DNA of 40,393 bases from contig JAAYVD010000033.1 of the NCBI GenBank assembly GCA_012517355.1, positions 1-40,393 of the forward strand. The letters run 5' to 3'. Position numbers and translations under genes: made by a program. Under the pieces are notes generated by a model. That model was given only the letters and a program-made list of their open reading frames with translations, made no database searches and was not told the DNA's origin. This document shows positions 21,999 to 30,400 of this stretch, piece after piece; the stretch's first letter is position 1, and every line of letters begins with the position of its first letter. This DNA comes from Candidatus Rifleibacteriota bacterium. GTDB taxonomy: Bacteria > Muiribacteriota > Ozemobacteria > Ozemobacterales > Ozemobacteraceae.

Positions 21999-23321
21999 AT
22001 GACCACCCCTCTGTACCCCTTCCAGCGCTTGTCCCGACCCCTCGAGTCGTTCCGCCTGGCCAACGGCCTGACCGTCGTCCTGCACCGGTTCGATTCGCCG
22101 GCGGTCGGGTTCGCCTTCTTTGTCCGCGCCGGCCCCGCCTTCGAAAGCCCTGAAACGAACGGGGTTTCCCATTTCCTCGAGCACATGCTGTTCCGGGGGG
22201 TGCCCGCGCATCCCTCGTCCGAGGAACTGACCCTCGCCCTCGATCGCGTCGGAGCCGAGGCCAATGCGGCCACCTACACCGACCTGATCGCCCTGTCGTG
22301 CAAGATCCTGCCCGAAGCCGTCGAAGAGTCGCTCGCCCTCTTCCGCGACATGGTCACCGCACCGGTGTTCGCCGGTCTCGACGCCGAGCGCGAGATCATC
22401 CTCGAGGAGTTCCTCGAAGACTTCGACGAGGATGGCACGCTCACCGCCATCGACCAGCTATCCTCCCAGATCCTGTACCGAACCCATCCGTATGCCCTGC
22501 CCATCCTCGGCAACAAGGCGTTCCTGCAGAACCTGACCGTCGACGACCTGCGCCGCCACCTGGCACGGTTCTTCCAGCCCGGGGCGGCCGTGCTGTGCCT
22601 GTCCGGAAACCTCGCCGCCTCACCCGAAGTCCGTGGCATGATCGAACGGACCTTCGGCACGATGAACCCCGGCGACGGGTCGGCCACCGCGACGGTGCCT
22701 CCGGTCCCGGCGTTCCGCGGCCCGCGCCTGAACTGGGTCGATTCCCCGCGCAGCCAGATCCAGTGCCGGGTCTCCTTTCTCGGCTGGCCGGTCGGCGACC
22801 CCGATTTCGCCCTGCAGAAGGCCCTCGTCCGCCTGCTCGACAACCCCTCCGGTTCCCCTCTCCGCCAGGCGATGCAGGACGAAAAGGGATTCTGCTACTC
22901 CCTGGCCGTCGGCATCGATGCCTACGATGCTGCCGGCGCCGTCCACGTCGACTTCTCGGTGAAGCCCGAACGTCTGATCGACGCCGTGTACGAGTGTCTG
23001 CGGGTCCTGGCCCGGACGGCCGAGCGGCCTCCCTCCGACGGGCTCGTCGAGCACATGATCCACCAGTATGTGAAGGGGAAGCGGTTCGCCGCCAACGACC
23101 TGTGGGATTTCAGCGGCCGGGTCGGGTTTCGGGCCTTGTTCCCGAGCGCCCAGCCGTTCGAGGAGGAATTCGTCGCTTCGCAACAGGTGAACGCCCGTGA
23201 CCTGGCCCGCCTGGCCCGTCGCCTGTTCCGCCCCTCCCGACTCGGGGTGACCCTGGTCGGCCCCAGCTGTGGCAGCAGCTACCACCGCCTGGCGCGCATG
23301 ATCGAACGCTTCCCCGGCTGA
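21999..23321 (+). CDS. M16 family zinc peptidase (processing-peptidase type)
   Basis: 440 residues. The inverted zinc motif HFLEH (HxxEH) is at about residue 58, followed by MLFRGV; the distal Glu region is EREIILEEFLEDFDED about 75 residues later. The second half shows the non-catalytic partner domain (GSPLRQAMQDEKGFCYSLAVGIDAYD). Length fits M16B peptidases such as PqqF- or MPP-beta-like bacterial proteins. No signal peptide is seen, so it is probably cytoplasmic. ATG 21999 was chosen by homology; the in-frame start at 21438 would run through the previous gene. The ribosome site is weak (GATCGGAACACCC). Confidence 0.9.
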   Translation: MTTPLYPFQRLSRPLESFRLANGLTVVLHRFDSPAVGFAFFVRAGPAFESPETNGVSHFLEHMLFRGVPAHPSSEELTLALDRVGAEANAATYTDLIALSCKILPEAVEESLALFRDMVTAPVFAGLDAEREIILEEFLEDFDEDGTLTAIDQLSSQILYRTHPYALPILGNKAFLQNLTVDDLRRHLARFFQPGAAVLCLSGNLAASPEVRGMIERTFGTMNPGDGSATATVPPVPAFRGPRLNWVDSPRSQIQCRVSFLGWPVGDPDFALQKALVRLLDNPSGSPLRQAMQDEKGFCYSLAVGIDAYDAAGAVHVDFSVKPERLIDAVYECLRVLARTAERPPSDGLVEHMIHQYVKGKRFAANDLWDFSGRVGFRALFPSAQPFEEEFVASQQVNARDLARLARRLFRPSRLGVTLVGPSCGSSYHRLARMIERFPG

Positions 23322-23340
23322 CCCCTGGAATCCCGGGGCA

Positions 23341-23434
23341 ATTTCGGGGACACATGACCTTTCTCCTGGGCGGAAAAAACGCCAGGTGCCCCCGAAACTG
23401 GGCGCTCAGGAATGAAGTCATGTGTCCCCGAAAT
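23341..23434. repeat. REP/MITE-like element with 18-bp perfect inverted repeats
   Basis: ATTTCGGGGACACATGAC (23341-23358) is exactly inverted at 23417-23434. Inside is a bulged hairpin CCTGGGCGG-AAAAAA-CGCCAGG and a further CCCCCGAAAC half-site. A 9-bp tandem GAAATGTTC follows (23430-23447). Ends reading CGGGGACAC...GTGTCCCCG are typical of elements mobilised by REP-associated Y1 transposases (IS200/COG1943 type). No transposase is present, so this is a non-autonomous copy. It lies between the converging M16 and OPT genes and may also terminate transcription. Confidence 0.75.
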
Positions 23435-23455
23435 GTTCGAAATGTTCCGGAATGG

Positions 23456-25873
23456 TCAGGCCTTGGTTTCGGTCTCTGCCTTCTTGATGGCCACGCCGGC
23501 GCCGAACAACCACTGCCGGCCGACGGCGAACAGGAACAGGCACAGGCCGAAAAAGATCAGGGTCGGGTAGAGGTCGGAGGTGGCCAGATCGCCCACCTGC
23601 CTGCTGAGGTCGAGCTTCGCCATCAGCTCTTCCTTCACCGACAGCAGCGCGATGCAGATGCCGGCGATGGCCCCGCCCGCGATCAGGCCTGAGGACATCA
23701 GCACGCCCGGGCTCGATTCCGACTCGGTGGCCGACTGCTTGCTCGACAGGTCGGCCAGCCAGCGCACGATGCCGCCGATGAAGATGGGCACCGAGGCGGA
23801 GAAGGGCAGGTAGACGCCGACCGCGAACGGCAGCGAGCTGACCTGGCAGAGTTCGAGGACGAGGGCGATGCAGGCACCGATGATGACGAGGATCCAGGGC
23901 AGCTTCTGGGTCAGGATGCCGTCGATGATCATCGACATCAGCTTGGCCTTGGGGGAATCATACTTGGTGATCTTTGGTCCGGGATCGACGAAATACTTGA
24001 TGGCGCCTGCCTCGTCGACCAGGTATTTGCCCGGCTTCAACGTGCTGCTGGCCGACTGCTCGTGGGTGTACACGAAGTATTCGGTCTGGTCCTGGGGGGC
24101 TTGCGGGCCGTATGGCCGCTCGCGGCTCTTGAGGCCGGCGACGTCGACCTGCAGGGGGCTCTCGGTGAAGGGAACGTAGGTGCGGTCGGCATCGCGGTGG
24201 TTGATGACGCCGTTGATGCCGGGATCGACGACGTAGGCGATGGTGCCGTCCTCGTTGACCAGGTATTTGCCCGGCAGGAGGTCTTCGGTGGGTTCGTTCA
24301 ACAGCAGGACGCGGTATTCCTTCTGGTCGTGCTTGAACTCGGGGCCCTTGATGGTCTCCTTGCGGGTCAGCTGCGTCACGTCGGCCTTGTACTTGAAGGG
24401 GGTCGAGGGGATGGCGTAGACGGTCGAGGCGTCGTTGAGCACCAGCAGGGTGTAGCCGATGACGATGGCCGAGGTGAAGGCCCCGACCAGGATGGCGATC
24501 TGCTGGTAGCGCGGGGTGCCGCCGACCAGGAAGCCGGTCTTGAGGTCCTGCGAGGTGGTGCCGCCGTTGGAGGCCGCGATGCAGACCACGGCGGCGATCG
24601 ACAGGGCGGTCAGGCGGTAGCTGGCGCCCGTCCAGCCCATTCCCAGGAAGATCAGGCAGGTGAGCAGCAGGGTCGAGACGGTCATTCCCGAAATGGGGTT
24701 CGAGCTGGAGCCGATCTCGCCGGTCAGGCGGGAACTGACGGTGACGAACAGGAAGCCGAACAGGATGATCAGCACCGCGCCCACCAGGTTGACGTTGAGA
24801 TAGGGGGAGGCCCAGATGGCGCCCACCAGCAGGAGGGTGCCGATGACCACGAAGCTCAGCGGCAGGTCGCGCTCGGTGCGCCGGACGGTCCCGTCGCCCG
24901 CCTTGGCGCCGAAGTCGGCCAGGCCCGCCTTGAACGAGGTGAAGATGAGGGGAAGCGAGGAGAACAGGCTGATGATGCCGCCCGTGGCCACGGCTCCCGC
25001 GCCGATGTAGAGGACGTAGTTCGCCCAGATGGAATGGGTGTCCATGGCCGAGATCAGTTCGGTGGCGGGGTAGATGGGGGTGGTCTGCGACTCGCCGAAC
25101 AGCTTGATCAGCGGGATGATGACCAGCGTCGACAGGATGCCGCCGCCCATCATGATGCATCCGGTGGACGGGCCGATGATGTAGCCGACCCCCAGCAGTT
25201 CGGGGGCGAACTCGCCGCCCACCTCGACGCCCTTGTACCAGCCGAGGATCTTGGTGGGAATGTCCTTCCACAGCTTCAGGGCGCCCATCAGGAACTTGTA
25301 GACGAACCCGATGCCGAACCCCGTGAACACGGTCGAGGCATTGGTGCCGCCCTGCTCGCCGACCATGAGCACCTCGGCGCAGGCGGTGCCTTCGGGGTAG
25401 GTCAGCTTGCCGTGCTGCTTGACGATCAGGCCCCGGCGCAGCGGGATCATCATCAGGACGCCCAGCAGGCCGCCCAGGCAGGCCACGGTCATGACCCGCA
25501 TCACTTCCATTTCGTAGCCCAGGATCATCAGGGCGGGCATGGTCACGCCCACCCCGAACGCGATCGATTCGCCCGCCGAGCCCGTGGTCTGCACGATGTT
25601 GTTCTCGAGGATGGTGGCGCGCCGGATGCCGAACACGCTCGACAGCGCCTTGAACAACGTGATCGAAATGACCGCCACCGGGATCGAGGCGCTGATGGTC
25701 ATGCCGACCTTCAGCACGAGATACAGCGACGAGGCGCCGAAGACGATGCCCAGGATGGCGCCGACCACGAGAGGCAGCAGGGAAAACTCGGGAATGACCT
25801 GTTCGTCGGGGATGAACGGCTTGTGGGCGACCTCGGTCGTCGCGGGAGCAGGGTTGTCAGGCGTCTGGCTCAT
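23456..25873 (-). CDS. OPT family oligopeptide/metal-chelate transporter with large soluble insertion
   Basis: 805 residues, an OPT superfamily membrane transporter, which uses proton symport to import peptides or metal-siderophore complexes. Typical parts: [29 protein letters not shown]..., [44 protein letters not shown], and a C-terminal [20 protein letters not shown]. About 14-16 membrane segments. Unusual is a soluble region at about residues 490-650 with two related motifs, [20 protein letters not shown] (about 530-550) and [20 protein letters not shown] (about 611-632). GGAGGTGCC precedes ATG 25873. It lies 214 bases after the HEAT gene on the same strand. Confidence 0.92.
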   Translation of the reverse strand: MSQTPDNPAPATTEVAHKPFIPDEQVIPEFSLLPLVVGAILGIVFGASSLYLVLKVGMTISASIPVAVISITLFKALSSVFGIRRATILENNIVQTTGSAGESIAFGVGVTMPALMILGYEMEVMRVMTVACLGGLLGVLMMIPLRRGLIVKQHGKLTYPEGTACAEVLMVGEQGGTNASTVFTGFGIGFVYKFLMGALKLWKDIPTKILGWYKGVEVGGEFAPELLGVGYIIGPSTGCIMMGGGILSTLVIIPLIKLFGESQTTPIYPATELISAMDTHSIWANYVLYIGAGAVATGGIISLFSSLPLIFTSFKAGLADFGAKAGDGTVRRTERDLPLSFVVIGTLLLVGAIWASPYLNVNLVGAVLIILFGFLFVTVSSRLTGEIGSSSNPISGMTVSTLLLTCLIFLGMGWTGASYRLTALSIAAVVCIAASNGGTTSQDLKTGFLVGGTPRYQQIAILVGAFTSAIVIGYTLLVLNDASTVYAIPSTPFKYKADVTQLTRKETIKGPEFKHDQKEYRVLLLNEPTEDLLPGKYLVNEDGTIAYVVDPGINGVINHRDADRTYVPFTESPLQVDVAGLKSRERPYGPQAPQDQTEYFVYTHEQSASSTLKPGKYLVDEAGAIKYFVDPGPKITKYDSPKAKLMSMIIDGILTQKLPWILVIIGACIALVLELCQVSSLPFAVGVYLPFSASVPIFIGGIVRWLADLSSKQSATESESSPGVLMSSGLIAGGAIAGICIALLSVKEELMAKLDLSRQVGDLATSDLYPTLIFFGLCLFLFAVGRQWLFGAGVAIKKAETETKA

Positions 25874-26002
25874 GGCACCTCCGGAGAGACTCGTCTCGAG
25901 GACTGGAGAACGGTGGCCGCGGGCGCGGCCAAACGCCGCACCTTACCACGAACGGGCGGCCTTTGCCTAGCGGCTTTGTCACCACGGGCGGCCCCCTGGG
26001 CG

Positions 26003-26081
26003 AGGGCCGGGACGCGGGCGTTTCGCGCCGCCCCGCTGGCGGCCAGGGGGAAGCCTTTCCGGTTTCGGGCCGGTCGGGAAG
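26003..26081 (-). repeat. Possible diverged copy of the 81-bp leader repeat
   Basis: The spacing and order of GCGGGCGTTTCG, CTGGCGGCCAGGGGG and GGGCCGGTCGGG match the 81-bp unit at 5780 with a 2-base length change. As at the other loci it lies upstream of a minus-strand gene (OPT). Similarity is moderate and the region is GC-rich, so chance is not excluded. Confidence 0.35.
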
Positions 26082-26087
26082 GGCGGT

Positions 26088-27455
26088 CTACCGGTCGGGT
26101 TCCGGTTCGGGACGGGTCTCGGCCGGCTTCGACAGCCGCAGCAGCAGGTCGGTGGCCATCTCGCCCATCTCGCTTCCCGAGCGGCTCTGGGCCAGAAGGG
26201 AATCGACCGCCCCCGGGTCGTCGGCCAGGCCGGCGGCGTAGGCGGCGCAGACCTGCTGGTCGGGCGTCCCGTGGGACATCAGGGTCTGCAGCAACAGGAG
26301 GCCGCTGGGTCCCAGGCCGAGCAGGGCGATCGAGGCGGTCTTGCGCACGTTCCAGGATCGGTCGTCGGTGAGGGCGGCCAACTGGTCGGAGAACTGTGAC
26401 AGCCTCAGCTTGCCGCACAGGTAGGCGCCGGAGGTGCGGTCGGCCTCGGCCGGGCTTTTGAGCATCCCTCCGATCACCGGCAGGCTGTCCTGGTGGCCGA
26501 GTTCCCACAGGGCCTGGGCGGCGTCGGCCCGCACGCGGTGGTCGCCGTCCTTCAGGAGGGCCTTGATCCGATCGATCGCCACCGGATCGGGGTTGCCCTG
26601 GCTGAGGAACCGGCGCTTGAGGGCCAGGATGGCGTTGGCGCGGGTGCGGGGGTCGTCGTTGTCCAGGGCTTCCAGCAGGGGGCCGATGGTGGTGGCGTCC
26701 TGGAAATCCCCGAAGGCGGACATCACGGTGGCGCGGATCTTTGCGCTGGTGGTGGACCGGGCGAGGTCCTTGAGGGCGGGCACCGCCCCGGGGTCGCGGA
26801 TCTGGGCCAGGGTCTGGATGGCGGCGATGACGATCATTTCCGACCCGTGGGACAGCAACCCCTGCAGCTTCGCCGAGGCCGAGGCGGTTCCCGTCTTCCC
26901 CACCGCCGTGATGGCGATGCGGGCCACGTCCGGTTCCGCGTCCTCCAGGTTGGCCTGGAAGAGGGGAAGCCACTCGACGTCGTGGCGGGACTCGAGGAGG
27001 ATCAGGATGCCCCACCGCAGGGGGCGCGGCAGCCCTTCGAACTCGGCCAGCAGCGATTCGCGGGCCTTGTCCTGGCCCATGGTGGCCAGGGTGACCAGGG
27101 CCAGGGCCCGCTGGGAGGGTTCCCCCTTCTCGACCACCTCGGCCAGCGGTTCCCTGGCCAGCTCGGGCGTGGTGCCCGACTCGATGAACTCGAGGATCTC
27201 CCGGTGGAGGTGATACCGCTCCAGGACGGCCTCGGCCGCCTTGCGCCGGACCAGGTCAGGGTCGGAAAGACGCTCCAGGTGACGCGTGAACACGTCGAGG
27301 GGAACCGGGAATACCGAACCTTTGATGATTCCCAGCAGGCGCGACTCGATCGCCGGGTAGGTGTCGCCGATGCGCCGGAAGACCCCGACGGCGTACTGGA
27401 CCAGGAACCGCTCGTACTGCTCGAGAAGATCGACGAGTTCGATGGGCTTCAACAT
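26088..27455 (-). CDS. HEAT-repeat protein
   Basis: 455 residues, no signal peptide or membrane helix. Residues about 60-440 are a chain of HEAT/PBS-lyase-type helical repeats: VRRKAAEAVLER, PDVARIAITAVGKTG, SEMIVIAAIQTLAQIRDP, AKIRATVMSAFGDFQD, PRTRANAILALKRR, HRVRADAAQALWELG, WNVRKTASIALLGLG. It resembles the HEAT part of the cyclase at 7583-9823. Likely a scaffold. It lies 40 bases after the giant TPR gene on the same strand, so the two are probably co-transcribed. Confidence 0.9.
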   Translation of the reverse strand: MLKPIELVDLLEQYERFLVQYAVGVFRRIGDTYPAIESRLLGIIKGSVFPVPLDVFTRHLERLSDPDLVRRKAAEAVLERYHLHREILEFIESGTTPELAREPLAEVVEKGEPSQRALALVTLATMGQDKARESLLAEFEGLPRPLRWGILILLESRHDVEWLPLFQANLEDAEPDVARIAITAVGKTGTASASAKLQGLLSHGSEMIVIAAIQTLAQIRDPGAVPALKDLARSTTSAKIRATVMSAFGDFQDATTIGPLLEALDNDDPRTRANAILALKRRFLSQGNPDPVAIDRIKALLKDGDHRVRADAAQALWELGHQDSLPVIGGMLKSPAEADRTSGAYLCGKLRLSQFSDQLAALTDDRSWNVRKTASIALLGLGPSGLLLLQTLMSHGTPDQQVCAAYAAGLADDPGAVDSLLAQSRSGSEMGEMATDLLLRLSKPAETRPEPEPDR

Positions 27456-27495
27456 GGGGCACCTCGCTGGACGATGGTCGGCCGGGGCCGCTTCC

Positions 27496-30400
27496 TCACT
27501 TTCCGCTGATCCGCAGGAGGGCTTCGCGGACCTGGTTCTGGAGCGGCGAGTTCGGGTACTGGTTCAGGAGTCGTTCGTAGTTTTCGCGGGCCTTGGTGTA
27601 GTTGCGCTGGTAGACCTCGTAGGTGTAGGCGATGGCGAACTGGGCGTCGGCGGCGAACGAGTTCTGGTAGAAGAGGTTGTTCATCTCCTCCCAGATGGCG
27701 ACCGCCCCGGCATAGTCGGCGAAGCCCTCCCGCAGCACGAACCCCATCCGGAAGTAGGCCTCGTGGATCAACGGGTCGTTGCGCTTCGTGTCGATGATGC
27801 GCTGGTAGACCCGGCGCGCCTCGTCGAAGTTGCGGATCAGCTGCTCGTTGGCCTTGCCGATCTTCAGGTTGGCCTCGTCGGCCATGGGGGAGGTCGGGTT
27901 GTTGCGGACGAAGGTCTCGAGCAGGGCCAAGGCCTTCTGGCCGTCCTGGAGCTTGGTCATGTAGGCCTCATACAGCTGCATGGTGACGGTGGGCAGTTCG
28001 GGGTCGTCGGGGTTCTCGTCGAGCCAGCGCTGCATGTATTCGGCTCCCTTCTGGGGATCCATCAGCAGGTCGTCGCAGATCGTCACGAGTTCCTTCATGA
28101 TGTCGAGGGTGGCCACCGAACCCAGGCTCTCGTCCCACAGTTCCACCATCTCGCGTTCGGCGCGCGGGTAGTCCTGCAGCTCGTCGATCTGCCGCTTGCG
28201 GATCGCGGCCAGGGCGTCGAGGATGTCCTGGTCCTCGTCGGTGTATTCGCGCTTGAGCTTGCGCCCGGCCCGCGGCTTGGCGGCCTTGACCAGCCGCTTG
28301 GCCTTCAGGGCCCGCAGTTTCGCCCGCGCGAACGTCCGCACCGCCGGAACCTGCTTGTACTCGTCGGCGATCGAGTTCCAGAACAGGTCGGCCAGGTCGG
28401 GGTTGGCCAGCCGGTCCTCCACCAGGTTGCCGATCCGCAGGATCAGGTCGAGGTTCTGGGGGGCAGGGGTCAGCGTGCGCAGCAGGGCGTCGAGGTAGCC
28501 GACCGCCTTCACCCAGTCCTTCTTCTGCTCGTACAGGTCGGCGATCTTGATCATCAGGTCGCGGGAGCGGCTCTGGGTCGGGTTGGTCCGCAGGTAGGCC
28601 TCGTACTGGGCGATGGCGCGGTCGTGGTCGCGCAGGTCGTTCTCCATCACCTTGCCGACGAAATAGGGGAAGTCGGACGCCCCGGTGCGCGAGTACCGAC
28701 GCAGCCTCTCCATCTCGTGGATGTTCATGCGGGCCGTCAGGTCGCGCTCCCAGGCGACGATCTTCTGGCGGTGCACCGGGGCCAGGGCGTGGAACTGCAG
28801 CAACTGGTTCAGCCGCAGGTGGGCGGCGGTGAACCGCTCCGCCGCCAGGTCGTCCAGGTAGAGCGCATACAGCGCGGACCGGCTCAGCAGGCTGCGCGGG
28901 TAGCGGTTCGCCAGGGCGGCGAAGGTCTGTATCGCTTCCGCCTTCCGGCCGGCGGCCCGGTGCAGCCGGGCCATGCGGTACAGCAGCATGTCCTTGCGGC
29001 AGCCGGGATGGTAGAGCGACCGCAGCGCCTTTTCGTAAGCCGCCAGCGCTTCATCCGGTTTGCCGGTCTCTTCCAGCAGGCGGCCCCGCCAGTAGAGCAG
29101 CCGGGCGGTCTGGGGCCGGTTTTCCAGCTTCCCCAGCGCCTCGTCGACCATCGACAGGGCGAACGCCCGGTCTCCCTCGAGCCGCCAGACGCGGAACAGT
29201 TCCTGGGTTCCCTCGTCGTGGTCGGCCCGGTGTTCCGAAAAGAGGAGTTTCTCGCGGAACCGCCTGAGGGAATTGATGCGTCGCGTCAGTTGCTCCCGCA
29301 GTTCGGGGTCCTGGGTGGCGCTCAGGCCCTGCTCCCACAGGGAGAGGGCCTTGTCGGCCGCCTGGTCGCGGGCCAGGGCCAGTTCGCCCAGCTTCAGCAG
29401 CGCCTCGCCGCGGTGGCGGGCGGTCGGGCCGAGGGCCACGGTCGCCTCGTAATTTTCGGTGGCGTGCGTGGTGTCCTGCAGGGCCTCCTGGTAGAGCCGG
29501 CCGCGCTCGAGCAGGATCTCCTCGCCCTCCTCGGGCTTGACGCCCTTCTTCAGCATGGTGTCGAGTTCCTCGAGGGAGCGGATGGCCCGGGTGTTCTCGG
29601 CCCGGATCTTGCTCTCGCGGAAGAACTCGGAATGGGGGTAGACGAGGGTGATCTCGTAGAACAGATCCTGGGAGCGGTATTTGGTGTGTTCGGCGCCTTC
29701 GACCATGGTGGCCAGCCGGAACAGGCGCGCGGGGGTGTCCGGTTCCTCGGGAAACTGTTCGATCTGCTGTTCGATCTCGGCGATCGTGCCGCGCTTGGCC
29801 AGGTCGCCGCGTTTCTTTTCGATCCAGACCTGCGCTTCGGGTTCCTGGAAGCCGCCGCCGTGCTTCTCGACCAGGTCGGCGGCCGCGTCGAAGTCGAGGT
29901 CCTTTTCGGCCTTCTTGACCAGCCGCTGCAGGGCCTGGAACCGGAACCGCTCCTCGCCGGCCGCCTGGAGGGCCCGGGCCACGTAATCGAACCGCCCGGT
30001 CAGTTTTTCCAGGCGCAGGTAGATCTCCGGCTGGCGGAGGGAATCGAAGGCCAGGGCGGCTTCCAGGGTCTGGACGGCCTCGTTCTTGCGCTGGTCCTTC
30101 TCCTGCATCTTCGCCTTGCGCAGGGAGGCTTCGACGCGGGCCGGGCCCGGCAGGGCCGGGTCGTCGATCACCTTGTCGTAGAACCGCAGGGCATTCTTGC
30201 CGTCGCCGGCCGCCTCGTAGACCTGCGGGATCCGTTCCCGGGCGGCCTGGGCATAGCGTCCGTTCGGGAAGAACGAGAGATACTCGAAGTAGGCCTTGTT
30301 GGCCTCCTCGTAATCCTTGAGGAAATGGTCACGGGCCTGGGCCATCCGGAACAGCAGGTCGGCCAGGGGCGCGGCGTAGTTGTGCGTCGTCAGCAGCTCC

